Of a stretch of 55,344 nucleotides of DNA, positions 8,009-17,706 are shown piece after piece. Source of the stretch: Thermocladium sp. (GTDB lineage: Archaea > Thermoproteota > Thermoprotei > Thermoproteales > Thermocladiaceae); NCBI GenBank assembly GCA_023269935.1, contig JAGDXC010000013.1, positions 1-55,344 on the forward strand. The letters are read 5' to 3'. Each line of letters begins with the position of its first letter. Position 1 is the first letter of the stretch. A model generated the notes under the pieces. That model ran no database searches. It saw only the letters and a program-made list of their open reading frames with translations, and was not told the origin of the DNA. The translations under genes were made by a program, and so were the position numbers.

Positions 8009-8509
8009 ATGGGTTTGCTCCTGGTTTATACCGGAAATGGGAAAGGCAAGACAACGGCAGCCCTCGGCTTAGTGCTTAGGGCGAGCGGGCATGGGCTTAA
8101 ATCAATAATAGCACACTTAATGAAAACGCCATACTATAGATCTAGCATGGTTGGAGAACGAGAAGCAATAGCAACTCGACTCGGCGATCTTGTGGAGGAA
8201 TATTTCATGGATCCACTTGTACTGAGAAATCCACGATCAGTACTTCACCATGCAATCCAAAGAAGCATAGAGGTGAAGCCCTTCCTATTGGTGCTTGATG
8301 AGGCCAATAATTCGATAAAGAATGGCTTACTCTCAACAAGCGAGTTGCTGGAGGCATTAAATTCAGTTCCTAATGAAACCAACATAGTGGTGACCGGCCG
8401 AGGCGCACCGCAAGAATTACTTGATAAGGCTGACCTAGTTACTGAAATGCGCGAAGTAAAGCATTACTATGATAAGGGATTCGTGGGAATAATGGGACTT
8501 GAGTGGTGA
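8009..8509 (+). CDS. cobA: Cob(I)yrinic acid a,c-diamide adenosyltransferase (CobA/CobO type)
   Basis: The 166-residue protein has the P-loop YTGNGKGKTTAALG at residues 7-20, the LVLDEANN stretch in the place of the usual VLDE motif, VVTGRGAP near residue 130 and a C-terminal KHYYDKGFVGIMGLEW. This motif set is specific to the CobA/BtuR fold, which moves the adenosyl group of ATP onto reduced cobalt in corrinoids. It is slightly shorter than typical family members. No other cobalamin gene is in the window, so it may serve salvage. The gene ends one base before the convergent peptidase-like gene. Confidence 0.87.
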   Translation: MGLLLVYTGNGKGKTTAALGLVLRASGHGLKSIIAHLMKTPYYRSSMVGEREAIATRLGDLVEEYFMDPLVLRNPRSVLHHAIQRSIEVKPFLLVLDEANNSIKNGLLSTSELLEALNSVPNETNIVVTGRGAPQELLDKADLVTEMREVKHYYDKGFVGIMGLEW

Positions 8510-8510
8510 A

Positions 8511-9779
8511 TTATTCCCCTTGAATTAATATTCGCCTAATATCATGGATCATATCGTCAATACGAGCCCTCACCGAGGACCTTGGTGAATTCTTTCCAAT
8601 TAATTTAAATCCACTTCCGACCTCAGACACATCAATATCCTTGGCTGAAGCTAGGAAATCCAGAATGGAGGTTGGCCTCACCACTTCCTTATCGTCAATA
8701 ACTAGGTACTTAGTTAGTAATCGTCTCACAATGTATCTATTATGCTTATTGATTCTATTGATTAAGTGCCCCATGCCGAACCTGGATAATGACGAAGAAA
8801 TAGCCGCAACATAATTCTCCGTTAACTTAGCTGACAAGTCCTCTACAGCATCTAGTGATTCAATCATTGACTCCAACATGGTAAGCGCATCCAATCCTCC
8901 TTCTACATGAATAATTGGAATCCCCATGGAATCAGGATGAATTGCCGCCGTAAATGGGGGATGCCCAAGCCGTATGCCAAGCAATCTTTGAACCTCCTCA
9001 GATGCAACTGAGCTTAATGCTGGCCCAGTCTCGAAAATTATAGCCAACGTAGCATCGTTGCCAAATCTAGTAAAGTATTGCCGATGACCCACGCCCCAAT
9101 ACATGCTGGGAAGAACTGGATCACCAAAGTGACGGGCTGTCGCTATAACGAATTCAATACTTTTCTTAGCACCCCTAGCCACTATGAAGCGTATTAACTT
9201 AGCCAATACATTTATGGCAGAACAATTATCATTTAATCGAGGCCATGAATCAAGATGGGTTGATACAACTATCTTATCATCTGTTTCCCCTTGTTTCTCA
9301 ATTATTAGATTATATGCTAAACCCTCGGTGATTCTTACCTCTATTTCAGCTTCTAAACTCATTGCTTTATTGCTCCATTCATTAACCACTACTGCCGGTA
9401 TCGGTGGATAATCATTGCCTTGAAGCGATAGACCCGTCCCTCTCGATATGAAACCAAAGCCATGACCCCTAAGAATCAACAATTCAGCTCCATTATCAAC
9501 TGCCTCCTCATACACTGATTTAAGGCGAAGAGGATTGTTTGGCAATTCACTCACCATGTATTGCTTAACTCTACCGTGAAGCGAGGGAGACGGAGGAAGC
9601 GGCACGGCTTGCATTGGTTTGGAACCAACAATTAATGTAGCCTTACTATAAATAGGCACTGCCACATAAATTGGCTCAAGCATATACGTAAGTTCATGAT
9701 AATCCAGCTCGGTCAATAGGCTTGTTATGAGGCTCCTCTCCTCGCTGCTGCCAGGCAATACCGGAAAGGGGCAATCCAC
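8511..9779 (-). CDS. M28-like (aminopeptidase fold) protein, active site incomplete
   Basis: The 422-residue protein resembles M28-family zinc peptidases around STHLDSWPRLNDNCSA, near residue 175. This matches the first histidine-aspartate metal ligands and the later DN aspartate. A loosely matching tail around residue 280 (HPDSMGIPIIHVEGGLDALT) could supply the last ligand region. Where active M28 enzymes have a double glutamate, this protein reads FVIATARHFGDPVL, so I see no catalytic Glu. It may be a divergent or non-catalytic member. There is no signal peptide, so it is cytosolic. The GTG start lies 26 nt after TATATATAC on the minus strand, which supports a leaderless GTG start. Confidence 0.6.
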   Translation of the reverse strand: MDCPFPVLPGSSEERSLITSLLTELDYHELTYMLEPIYVAVPIYSKATLIVGSKPMQAVPLPPSPSLHGRVKQYMVSELPNNPLRLKSVYEEAVDNGAELLILRGHGFGFISRGTGLSLQGNDYPPIPAVVVNEWSNKAMSLEAEIEVRITEGLAYNLIIEKQGETDDKIVVSTHLDSWPRLNDNCSAINVLAKLIRFIVARGAKKSIEFVIATARHFGDPVLPSMYWGVGHRQYFTRFGNDATLAIIFETGPALSSVASEEVQRLLGIRLGHPPFTAAIHPDSMGIPIIHVEGGLDALTMLESMIESLDAVEDLSAKLTENYVAAISSSLSRFGMGHLINRINKHNRYIVRRLLTKYLVIDDKEVVRPTSILDFLASAKDIDVSEVGSGFKLIGKNSPRSSVRARIDDMIHDIRRILIQGE

Positions 9780-9854
9780 TTAGGAATATATGGGACCGGG
9801 GTATATATACATGACTAAGTTGACCCCTTCTTTGCCTTAATTAACACTGAATTG

Positions 9855-9912
9855 CAAGATACTTTCCAACCCCTTCCTAAAGGATGATGCTTGCTGTTTG
9901 TTTTATAATCGT
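9855..9912 (+). repeat. Hairpin end of the dispersed module, isolated copy
   Basis: CCAACCCCTTCCTAAAGGATG followed by CTTGCTGTTTGTTTTATAAT resembles the terminal hairpin and tail at 33.66-33.71 kb (TATCCCCAGCCTAGAAGGCG then TTGCTGCTTGTTTTATCAT). The rest of the 263 bp gap before tenA shows only promoter-like AT boxes. The downstream TATTTAAAAAG at 10013-10023 is the tenA promoter. Confidence 0.4.
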
Positions 9913-10042
9913 GCTCAAGCTTAGAACTAGTCCGGAGAGCTGGAATTTGATTTACCAAAGTTAATTTAACTCTTTAGATACCACACCGACTTGGAGGATA
10001 ACCGCTTTAATTTATTTAAAAAGCCCTCCGTGCTGCGGATGC

Positions 10043-10705
10043 ATGCTCACTGCAGAGCTGTGGGCATCAATAAAGGATGTATATAATAGTATAATTAATC
10101 ATCCATTCATTAGGGGCCTCGTCGACGGATCCTTAGAGGAGGATAAGTTTAGGTTTTATATTGTGCAAGATCACTTGTATTTACGGGAATTCAGTAGGGC
10201 CGTCGCATTGGCTTCCGCGAAGGCACGGAATGAGAAGGAGCAATCATTATTCGCCTCGCATATAACTGATGCATTAAATGTGGAGAGAAACTTGCATGGG
10301 AAATATCTATCGCTTTGGGGAATAGAAATAGATAAATATGAAATGTCTCCAACCAATTTAGCATATACTTCATATCTATTGAGCACAGCATATTCACGGC
10401 CTTACCATGAAGTCTTGGCAGCCCTCCTTCCTTGTTACTGGATATATATGGAGGTCGGTAAGGAGTTGATGAAGTATGGATCACCAAACAAGTTATATAA
10501 TGAGTGGATACACACGTATGGCGGCGATGCCTACGAGGCAGGCGTTAGAGCTGTGCTCAATATAGTGGATTCCATGGAATTAACCAAAGAAGAAAAGAGC
10601 AACGCGATAATCAAATTTAGGATTGCATCTATTTATGAGTATATGTTTTGGGACTCAGCATATAGAATGGAGCAATTCAGTTTTAATCCATGGTTAATCA
10701 CCTAA
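10043..10705 (+). CDS. tenA: TenA family aminopyrimidine aminohydrolase / thiaminase II
   Basis: The 220-residue all-helical protein belongs to the TenA/THI-4 family. It has YIVQDHLYL with the active-site aspartate near residue 43, [12 protein letters not shown] with the catalytic cysteine near residue 131, and the late [14 protein letters not shown] with the conserved glutamate. TenA hydrolyses aminomethyl-HMP, or thiamine, to salvage the thiamine pyrimidine. The family is heme-oxygenase-like in fold and tetrameric. TATTTAAAAAG about 25 nt upstream marks the promoter. It is transcribed alone; no thiamine gene is adjacent. Confidence 0.9.
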   Translation: MLTAELWASIKDVYNSIINHPFIRGLVDGSLEEDKFRFYIVQDHLYLREFSRAVALASAKARNEKEQSLFASHITDALNVERNLHGKYLSLWGIEIDKYEMSPTNLAYTSYLLSTAYSRPYHEVLAALLPCYWIYMEVGKELMKYGSPNKLYNEWIHTYGGDAYEAGVRAVLNIVDSMELTKEEKSNAIIKFRIASIYEYMFWDSAYRMEQFSFNPWLIT

Positions 10706-10814
10706 CAACATGATGAACAACAAAAATAATCTACTAATGAAACATCAATAAGACTAGGGATTATAAGTAACATTAATTAGGAATATTTAAAAATATAATC
10801 AATGCTTATAATTA

Positions 10815-11099
10815 ATGCCTAGATATGAAGAATTAAAGGACATAGATAAACGTGTTGCTGATCTCAGCAGAGCTAGGCAAAGTCTTATTGAGGAGCTGGA
10901 GGCAATTATGTTCTATGATGAGAGAATAAGCGCGACAAGCGATGAATCGTTAAGGGAAGTATTAAAACATAATAGAGATGATGAGAAAGAGCATGCTGCT
11001 TTATTGATAGAGTGGTTGCGAAGAAACGATCCTGAGTTTAATAAGGAGCTAGGCGAGAAAATATTCTCTAAAAAGCCATTATCTGAGCTAGGCGATTAA
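10815..11099 (+). CDS. Encapsulin-type ferritin-like protein (EncFtn family), free-standing
   Basis: The 94-residue helical protein matches the encapsulated ferritin family: SLIEELEAIMFYDERI near residues 23-38, then HNRDDEKEHAALLIEWLRR at residues 52-70, then a DPEF turn and a final EKIFSKKPLSE. The E57xxH60 pair and the glutamates in EELEA fit the di-iron ferroxidase site, which in this family forms only between two subunits of a ring. The usual C-terminal encapsulin cargo peptide is absent, since the chain stops a few residues after KPLSE. No encapsulin shell gene is in the window. TATTTAAAAAT at 10787-10797 is the TATA box. It likely oxidises and detoxifies iron, though how it stores iron without a shell is unclear. 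Confidence 0.82.
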   Translation: MPRYEELKDIDKRVADLSRARQSLIEELEAIMFYDERISATSDESLREVLKHNRDDEKEHAALLIEWLRRNDPEFNKELGEKIFSKKPLSELGD

Positions 11100-11236
11100 A
11101 ATATCAGAACTACTGGTCCACACTATTTCATAAAGGCAAGACAGGGCAGCTGATTCTCTTCCCTAACTTGAGGGGCTTGCCATTCTCCGTCAGTTAACGG
11201 CTTAAGCTTTATTAAGCTAAATACGATGGAGATTAA

Positions 11237-12706
11237 ATGGATAGGGTTACCATAGTTACCTTCGTCGTGGTTTTAGGCACAATGATGGCTGCAATAGACT
11301 CCACGATAGTTATACTGGCACTGCCGACAATGGTTCAATCTCTTCACTCTAACCTGCTTACTATCATGTGGGTAATACTTGTTTATCTATTAGTAACAGC
11401 AGTACTAACGACTCAGCTGGGAAGACTGGGGGATAATTATGGTAGATCAAGGATATATAATATAGGCTTCGTTGTTTTTACTGTGGGCTCCGCTATGTGT
11501 GGCGCTGCCCCCAGTGATTTATTCCTAATAGCATCCAGGGGCATTCAAGCCCTCGGCGCAGCAATGCTGCAGGCAAATAGTGGTGCAATAATAGCCGATC
11601 ATTATCCGCCAAATAAGAGGGGGAAAGCTTATGGCTATACATCAGTTGGGTGGAACATAGGGGCAATCCTCGGAATAGTGTTAGGCGGCATAATAACCAC
11701 GTTCATTGGATGGAGGTTCATATTCTACATAAATGTCCCCATAGGTATAGTAGCCGTGGTTATTGGTCTTCGAGAAATCAAGGACTATAATATAGTGAGG
11801 AGGAGATTTGATATTATTGGTACTGTACTATTAGCCGCGGCATTAACATTGACTACGCTTGGCGCAGCCGAGGTGGCCGGGGCAGGTCTAACCGCTGGCG
11901 ACTCATCTTTATTGATCATGGGATTAGTTCTATTAGTTCCCTTCATTCTTTGGGAAAGGCATATTGAGCACCCGCTAATAGATTTCAGAGTGTTCAGGAA
12001 TAGAATTCTTGCTGCATCAATGCTTGCGGCATTTCTTCAAAGCGCTGGATACTTGTCCACGGCTTTCATACTCATAATGTATCTCCAAGGAATAAGGGGT
12101 CTCTCTCCCTTTTCTGCTTCTCTACTCTTAGTACCAGGCTACGTTTTGGCTAGTTTGCTGGGTCCCTGGGCTGGGCGATTAAGCGATAAAATTGGAGCTA
12201 GGTGGCCAGCTACGCTTGGCATTGGATTAATGATGGTCGCGGCAGCTGCTTATTCCATTCTCTCATTAAATACGCCACTTGATTATATAATTATCGCATC
12301 AATTATTGGGGGAGTGGGATCAGCCTTCTTCTTTCCTGCAAATAACAGCGCAGTGATGGCTAATGCCAGAAGTGAGTTCTATGGCGGGGCATCCGGAATA
12401 CTTAGGACTTTAGCTAATATAGGGATCTTGGTGAGCTATGTCTTATCAATAACGATTGCATCATTAACCGTTCCACGATATGTTGCTTTCCAAGTGTTCC
12501 TAGGTACATCTAATTTAGTGGGCGGCATCACCACGAGTTTTCTAGAAGGACTTCATTCTGCATTCTTAGCATCAATGGGAATACTTGCCATAGCCATGAT
12601 TCTATCGGCAATGCGAGGACAAGAAGCTAGAAGCCATTTAATTGCTGGCGTTGATAAGGGCGTCGAGAAGCCATTTGCCGGCCCACCAAACCGCTTTCTC
12701 CACTAA
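11237..12706 (+). CDS. MFS transporter, DHA2 (EmrB/QacA-like) family
   Basis: The 489-residue protein has the 14-helix pattern of DHA2 drug:proton antiporters. The first helix carries the family signature [19 protein letters not shown], with an aspartate in the membrane. The loop between helices 2 and 3 reads [13 protein letters not shown], the MFS A-motif. Helix 5 shows [18 protein letters not shown] with the antiporter C-motif glycines. A second A-like motif [13 protein letters not shown] lies halfway. Substrates cannot be predicted and the family exports varied drugs. No regulator is adjacent, and the gene appears to be transcribed alone. Confidence 0.92.
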   Translation: MDRVTIVTFVVVLGTMMAAIDSTIVILALPTMVQSLHSNLLTIMWVILVYLLVTAVLTTQLGRLGDNYGRSRIYNIGFVVFTVGSAMCGAAPSDLFLIASRGIQALGAAMLQANSGAIIADHYPPNKRGKAYGYTSVGWNIGAILGIVLGGIITTFIGWRFIFYINVPIGIVAVVIGLREIKDYNIVRRRFDIIGTVLLAAALTLTTLGAAEVAGAGLTAGDSSLLIMGLVLLVPFILWERHIEHPLIDFRVFRNRILAASMLAAFLQSAGYLSTAFILIMYLQGIRGLSPFSASLLLVPGYVLASLLGPWAGRLSDKIGARWPATLGIGLMMVAAAAYSILSLNTPLDYIIIASIIGGVGSAFFFPANNSAVMANARSEFYGGASGILRTLANIGILVSYVLSITIASLTVPRYVAFQVFLGTSNLVGGITTSFLEGLHSAFLASMGILAIAMILSAMRGQEARSHLIAGVDKGVEKPFAGPPNRFLH

Positions 12707-12779
12707 TAACTCCTTGCAATAATGGAGTCAATAAAAAGAGGGGGCCAGGGCTGCCTTCGTTGAGGGAACATTTATAAGC

Positions 12780-13733
12780 ATGTTTATTGAGTGGCTTGAG
12801 GGTTCCTTGGGTAACTGGTATGGACGAGACGTGATCTCGGTTCTTGAATGGAACCGAGAAGACTTAATGGACCTCTTTCAAGAGGCCCAGGAAATGGAGA
12901 AGTATGCAAAATCAACTCTTCATATACTTGATGGGAAAGTCATGGGGGTGGCTTTCTTTGAGCCCAGCACTAGGACTCGATTAAGTTTTGAAACGGCAAT
13001 GCTACGGCTTGGTGGGCGATTCATCGAATTAGGCGGGGCCGAGGCGTCGTCATTAGCTAAGGGAGAGAATTTAGCTGATACTGTGCGGATGCTGGATTCA
13101 TACTCTAATATAATAGTGATTAGGCATGAATTAGAGGGAGCAGCAAAGTTCGCTGCTGAAGTGGCTGATTCACCTGTTATAAATGCTGGAGATGGGGCAC
13201 AGAACCACCCAACCCAGGCGATGCTAGATGTATACACTATGTGGAGGGAATTCGGTAGGATTGATGGATTAAGCATTGGGCTCTTAGGTGACTTACGATA
13301 TGCTAGGGTTATTAATTCACTTGTTCAATTATTATCGTTCTTTAATGTTAAGATCCACCTAGTGTCACCGCCTAGCTTAAGACCTAGGAATGAATTAATG
13401 GATTTCATAGATGAGAGAGGGATTAAGTACGCATATGCGGAGGATTTAAATGAAGTTATAAGCGATTTGGATGTAATTTACGTGGTCAGGATACAAAAGG
13501 AGAGAATACCAGATCCAATTGAATATGAGAAAGTTAAGGGAAGCTTCAAACTAACTGTGGATATTTTGAAGAACGCGAAAAATGAACTAATAATTCTACA
13601 TCCGCTTCCCAGAATTGATGAAGTTGATTTCGCCGTGGATTATACAAAGCATGCCAGGTACTTTAGGCAAGCTGCGCTGGGTGTTCCCTTGAGGATGGCT
13701 TTAATCAAATTGGTGTTAGGTGATGTGGAGTGA
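12780..13733 (+). CDS. pyrB: Aspartate carbamoyltransferase, catalytic chain
   Basis: The 317-residue protein joins carbamoyl phosphate and aspartate, the first committed step of pyrimidine synthesis. It has the carbamoyl-phosphate loop [17 protein letters not shown], the [13 protein letters not shown] segment and the [10 protein letters not shown] motif. It is the first gene of pyrB-pyrI-pyrE-pyrD, and its stop overlaps the GTG of pyrI by four bases. The start is uncertain. ATTTATAAG at 12770-12778 lies directly before the ATG at 12780, too close for leaderless initiation. A TTG at 12807 is about 30 nt downstream of the box and would give a normal short N-terminus ahead of YGRDVIS. I list the longer frame. 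Confidence 0.94.
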   Translation: MFIEWLEGSLGNWYGRDVISVLEWNREDLMDLFQEAQEMEKYAKSTLHILDGKVMGVAFFEPSTRTRLSFETAMLRLGGRFIELGGAEASSLAKGENLADTVRMLDSYSNIIVIRHELEGAAKFAAEVADSPVINAGDGAQNHPTQAMLDVYTMWREFGRIDGLSIGLLGDLRYARVINSLVQLLSFFNVKIHLVSPPSLRPRNELMDFIDERGIKYAYAEDLNEVISDLDVIYVVRIQKERIPDPIEYEKVKGSFKLTVDILKNAKNELIILHPLPRIDEVDFAVDYTKHARYFRQAALGVPLRMALIKLVLGDVE

Positions 13734-14200
13734 GCAAGGAATTGATAATCAGTAAGATAAGAAATGGGATAGTAATCGATCACATACCTGCTGGGCGAGC
13801 CCTCATTATACTCAAGATTCTCAGGTTAACTGGGACAGAGGGCCGAATTGCGCTTGTCATGAACGTGGACAGCGGCAAGCTAGGGAGAAAAGATATTATT
13901 AAGATAGAGGGAAAGAACCTCAGTCAAGATGAGCTAAACATGATAGCGATAATCGCTCCAACAGCCACAGTAAACATAGTTAATGAGTATGAAGTGAAGC
14001 AGAAATTCAAAGTTGAGCTTCCAACAAAGGTAAGGAGCATAATTAAATGCAAGAATCCCAAATGTATAACTAATAAAACGAGGGAACCGGTGATCCCATC
14101 CTTCACGGTAATCAAGGAGAACCCAGCTACATTGAAGTGCGATTATTGTGGAACCTATAACTCGCTTAAGGATGTCGAATCACAGTTGGTGATAAAATAA
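13730..14200 (+). CDS. pyrI: Aspartate carbamoyltransferase, regulatory chain
   Basis: The 156-residue protein is the allosteric partner of PyrB. Its N-terminal nucleotide-binding domain includes [16 protein letters not shown] and [17 protein letters not shown]. The C-terminal zinc domain uses four cysteines, CKNPKC near residues 107-112 and CDYC near residues 136-139, which bind the catalytic trimer. The GTG start overlaps the pyrB stop (GTGA), and its own stop overlaps the pyrE ATG, so translation is coupled. It should let nucleotide effectors control the pathway. Confidence 0.95.
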   Translation: MSKELIISKIRNGIVIDHIPAGRALIILKILRLTGTEGRIALVMNVDSGKLGRKDIIKIEGKNLSQDELNMIAIIAPTATVNIVNEYEVKQKFKVELPTKVRSIIKCKNPKCITNKTREPVIPSFTVIKENPATLKCDYCGTYNSLKDVESQLVIK

Positions 14201-14727
14201 TGAATAGAAAAGAATTAATAAAGCTATTGAAGGAGTATGGCATAATTCAGTTCGGCAAATTCAAGTTAAGCAGTGGAAAAGAGAGCGATTATTACATTGA
14301 CATGAGGAGAGCACTATCGATACCGGTAATCTATAGGGAGGTAATTGAAGCAATGTCGCAACTAGTCTCCAACATTGACCTAGTGGCCGGCATAGAGAGC
14401 GGTGGAGTGCCGTGGGCAGCCATGTTAGCATATAAATTGGGCATAGGCATGATATATGTGAGAAAGCAACCAAAGGAGCATGGCACCTCAAGATTCGTGG
14501 AGGGCATATATACAAGCAATCAACGTGTCCTCATAATAGATGATGTGATGACCACGGGCTCATCATTAATTAGAGGCATAGGACTAATAGAGGCGGCTGG
14601 ATTACGAGCGGTCCAAGCAATGGTAATAGTAGATAGAAGCGGTGGGGGCATTGACTTGAAAGTCCCGCTTCAATACGTGCTTAGAGCTGAGGAGATATTG
14701 GATGAACTTAATAGAATTAATCAATAA
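14200..14727 (+). CDS. pyrE: Orotate phosphoribosyltransferase
   Basis: The 175-residue type I phosphoribosyltransferase adds ribose-5-phosphate from PRPP to orotate. The PRPP motif VLIIDDVMTTGSSL lies near residues 110-123. VAGIESGGVPWAAML and YVRKQPKEHGTS form the rest of the site. Its ATG lies in the pyrI stop, and its last 26 bases overlap pyrD, a compact operon. The partner decarboxylase PyrF is not in the window. Confidence 0.95.
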   Translation: MNRKELIKLLKEYGIIQFGKFKLSSGKESDYYIDMRRALSIPVIYREVIEAMSQLVSNIDLVAGIESGGVPWAAMLAYKLGIGMIYVRKQPKEHGTSRFVEGIYTSNQRVLIIDDVMTTGSSLIRGIGLIEAAGLRAVQAMVIVDRSGGGIDLKVPLQYVLRAEEILDELNRINQ

Positions 14728-15670
14728 CCTACCGCCTGAGGCTACATATGAGACATCCCACGCATTAATGCGGCTATCCCTATTGAGTCGGGCAGTGAAA
14801 ATACTTGGACCAAAAACCTATGCTCCATACGAGTTTCAGGGCAAGACGCTGGATGGATTGCTTGGAATTGGGGCTGGTATAGATAAGGATGGATTATTGA
14901 TGGACCTTGCCGCAGTAATGCCGATTGGATTCCACGTTATTGGTTCAGTTACACCTCAACCTAGACCCGGTAACCCGCGTCCACGATTCATTAAGTATCC
15001 GGCAAAGCGAGCAATGATTAATGCAATGGGATTACCCTCCCGGGGCGCTGGTTTTGTTCTGGATCTAGTTAGAAGAAAGTGCCCTTCATGGCCTAAATCA
15101 AAGCTACTGATTATTAGTGCCGCTGGCTTCACGGTTGATGATGTTATTAAGGTAGCTACGGCAGCCTCAGAAGTTAGATGTGTGGATTATGTTGAGGTCA
15201 ATATAAGTAGCCCCACTTATAGGGGTCAATGGCTAGAGGGAGGACTTGAGGAGTTACTTAAGAGAATCCGCAAGCTGGATACGCAAGTGATAATCAAGGT
15301 GCCGCTTCTAAGTGATGTTCAAGCCGAGCTGAGACTAATTAAATTGCTTTCCGAAGCCAAACTTGGCTTAACAATAGCTAACACCCTTCCCGTACAGGCG
15401 CCGCTTTCAAGGGGCTACGGTGGATTAAGTGGTGCGCCAATAAATCCGCTGGTGCTGCGATTATTACGGTTGGCTAGGCAATTATCGCGTGACGTACCCA
15501 TAATAGGCATTGGGGGGTTCATGACGGGCGAGTCTGTTATAGAGGGGCTACGCATGGGTGCTGACTTAATTGGGATAGTCACTGCATTTGCATTAGAGGG
15601 GCCTCTAGCAATTTACAGAATATTAAGGCAACTAAATTACTTAGTGGGGAACCTTCATTCCTTATCTTGA
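14702..15670 (+). CDS. pyrD: Dihydroorotate dehydrogenase, class 2-like
   Basis: The 322-residue FMN protein oxidises dihydroorotate to orotate. It resembles class 2 enzymes: GLLGIGAGIDKDGLLMDL, GSVTPQPRPGNPRPRF and AMINAMGLPS. NISSPTYRGQWLEGG carries the active-site serine region, TIANTLP the substrate amides, and IGIGGFMTGESVIEGLRMGA the FMN phosphate site. The membrane-anchoring N-terminal helix of bacterial class 2 enzymes is not evident. The electron acceptor is therefore unclear. Its start lies inside pyrE, and its last 16 bases oppose the end of the next gene. Confidence 0.92.
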   Translation: MNLIELINNLPPEATYETSHALMRLSLLSRAVKILGPKTYAPYEFQGKTLDGLLGIGAGIDKDGLLMDLAAVMPIGFHVIGSVTPQPRPGNPRPRFIKYPAKRAMINAMGLPSRGAGFVLDLVRRKCPSWPKSKLLIISAAGFTVDDVIKVATAASEVRCVDYVEVNISSPTYRGQWLEGGLEELLKRIRKLDTQVIIKVPLLSDVQAELRLIKLLSEAKLGLTIANTLPVQAPLSRGYGGLSGAPINPLVLRLLRLARQLSRDVPIIGIGGFMTGESVIEGLRMGADLIGIVTAFALEGPLAIYRILRQLNYLVGNLHSLS

Positions 15671-16020
15671 TACAGGAATGCTGCCTCATCCATTAGTTCC
15701 TCTAACTCCATATGGCCATACCTAGATAGTACATCATCTACAATTGATTTAAGTCTTCCAAGCAACCAACCACAATCGAGGGGGGCCTCACTTATTAATG
15801 TAATCGATGAACCATTAACCTTAACTAAACCCATTCTAGTCATTTCCTCGACTGCATCGATAAACTCTGAACTTATGGGGAGATCGCCCTCCATGCTCCA
15901 GTTAAAGGCATCAAAACTACCTAAATTATCGACAATGAAGCATAAAGCCCCTAATCTATCTAGATTACTGGCTTTAAGAGCCTTAAGCAGCATGGCTACG
16001 ATGCATTGCCTAATGTTCAT
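15655..16020 (-). CDS. Hypothetical protein, helical
   Basis: I do not recognise this protein of 121 residues. It is mostly helical and acidic, with EFIDAVEEMTRMGLVKVNG followed by SSITLI, which reads like the recognition helix and wing of a small winged-helix domain. The fold is a guess. It is convergent with pyrD and overlaps it by 16 bases. The next gene upstream on the same strand (aldehyde dehydrogenase) starts well upstream and has its own promoter and stop 90 bp away, so co-transcription is possible. Confidence 0.55.
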   Translation of the reverse strand: MNIRQCIVAMLLKALKASNLDRLGALCFIVDNLGSFDAFNWSMEGDLPISSEFIDAVEEMTRMGLVKVNGSSITLISEAPLDCGWLLGRLKSIVDDVLSRYGHMELEELMDEAAFLYQDKE

Positions 16021-16108
16021 TGAGGTAACTGAGCTCTAGGCATTAAAAATGTTACCTTGCCGAGATCGATTATTAAATAATTAAAGAAAAATCTATAGCT
16101 ATTATAAT

Positions 16109-17677
16109 TTATCTGACTATTGTCCTTGCCTGTTCCCTTAGGAAGTTAAGCAAATAATAAGGACCATTAACTCCCCTACCTGTGGCTCCACTGGCCTTCC
16201 AACCCGTAAAGGGTTGTGCACCAGGCCATGCACCGGTCGTGGCGCCGCCTCTCCTATTAGCATATACAACACCAAACTCTATATTATCAAAGAAATAATT
16301 TACCTCATTCATATCTTCACTGAATATTCCCGCCGTGAGTCCATACTCTGTATCATTAGCCTTAAGAAGAGCATCATCTAATGTAGTGAAGGAATCCACT
16401 AAAATAATGGGAAGGAATAACTCTGTATACCACAAGTAATTACCCTGCGGTACATTTACGAGTATTGTTGGCTCCACGTAATAGCCCCGGCTAAATTCGC
16501 CATTATTCAATACCTTACCACCATGGAGAACCTTACCACCAGCCCGCACGGCATCTTCAATATACTTAACATAATTCTCCTGCGCTGATTTATTTATGAC
16601 TGGACCCATGAACACATCCCTATGACGCGGATCACCAACCTTTATTGTCCTTGTCTTCTCGAGCAGTCTAGAAATGAATTCGTCATAAATGTTCCGCTGA
16701 ACATAAACTCTAGCTGCTGCTGAGCATTTTTGACCATCAAAGCCGAAGGCAGCTCTCATTACGCCTTCAGCTGCCTTATCTAGATCAGCCTTTGAGGTGA
16801 TTATAACCGGGTTCTTACTGCCCATCTCTAGAACTATTGGCTTAGGCCAGGGCTGTGATTGAGTGAATCTTCTATAGAGTCTCATACCAACGTCCCTAGA
16901 GCCGGTAAAGGCTATCCCGGCCACCTTTGGATTGGCAACAATGGCGTCCTCAAATGCCTCTCCGGACCCTGTGACTAGGTTTATGGCACCACTAGGCACG
17001 CCTGCCTCTATCATTAATTCATAGAGGGAAACTGCAGATAATGGTGCCTCGCTGGTTGGTTTCCAAACTGCAGTATTACCGGTGAGTAGAACGCCTGTTA
17101 GCATTCCCTTGGCCAATGCCATCGGGAAATTAAATGGGGAAATGACTGCCCACGCACCATATGGCTTCATGACACTAAGGGGCTCTTCTCCCGGCACTGG
17201 GGATGACATGGGTTCCTCATATCCATTCATCTTAGTCATCAAATCAGCATTATATCTTAGTACATCTATCATCTCATAGACCTCTGCAAGAGCTTCGAAC
17301 CTATTTTTACCGACCTCATAAGTGATTATAGCGGCTAGTCTAAATCTATTCTTCTCTATTAAATCAGCGAGTTTCCTCATTACCTTAACTCTGTTTCTCC
17401 AATCCTCCTTTGACCATTCCTTGAAGGCCGTTATAGCTGAATCAAGGGCCTTAGCGAATTCAGGGGCGCCACCTCTTTGGAATCTTCCTATCAATATATT
17501 GGTATCTATTGGACTTCTTTTCTCAAACGTGTGTCCTACGGATGCGCCTTTACCATTAATATAGATTGGCCATTCTCGGCCCAGAATATCTTTGACATCC
17601 TCTAACGCTTTTTCATATAATGGGTGAATTCCCTCATCTGCCATTATGGATACGTAAGTTATTTTTTTCTCAGTCAT
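16109..17677 (-). CDS. NAD(P)-dependent aldehyde dehydrogenase, P5C dehydrogenase-like
   Basis: The protein of about 523 residues is an aldehyde dehydrogenase. The catalytic cysteine lies in FDGQKCSAAARVYV, and a general-base glutamate in IVLEMGSKNPVII. The NAD-binding FTGSRDVG and the substrate lid ISPFNFPMALAKG match. GFDGQKCSA is closest to pyrroline-5-carboxylate dehydrogenases (usually GFQGQKCSA), so oxidation of glutamate semialdehyde in proline breakdown is plausible, but other short aldehydes are not excluded. An 18-codon longer start at 17731 is open. The TTATAAGC box at 17701-17708 lies 24-31 nt before the ATG at 17677, so I chose this start. A perfect operator-like palindrome sits beside that box. 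Confidence 0.88.
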   Translation of the reverse strand: MTEKKITYVSIMADEGIHPLYEKALEDVKDILGREWPIYINGKGASVGHTFEKRSPIDTNILIGRFQRGGAPEFAKALDSAITAFKEWSKEDWRNRVKVMRKLADLIEKNRFRLAAIITYEVGKNRFEALAEVYEMIDVLRYNADLMTKMNGYEEPMSSPVPGEEPLSVMKPYGAWAVISPFNFPMALAKGMLTGVLLTGNTAVWKPTSEAPLSAVSLYELMIEAGVPSGAINLVTGSGEAFEDAIVANPKVAGIAFTGSRDVGMRLYRRFTQSQPWPKPIVLEMGSKNPVIITSKADLDKAAEGVMRAAFGFDGQKCSAAARVYVQRNIYDEFISRLLEKTRTIKVGDPRHRDVFMGPVINKSAQENYVKYIEDAVRAGGKVLHGGKVLNNGEFSRGYYVEPTILVNVPQGNYLWYTELFLPIILVDSFTTLDDALLKANDTEYGLTAGIFSEDMNEVNYFFDNIEFGVVYANRRGGATTGAWPGAQPFTGWKASGATGRGVNGPYYLLNFLREQARTIVR

Positions 17678-17706
17678 TAATTTTGGGTAATGCAACCATT
17701 TTATAA

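Noticed and set aside
10709..10745. Another ATGATGA box C-like word after tenA
   Set aside because: No matching box D or closing stem was seen.
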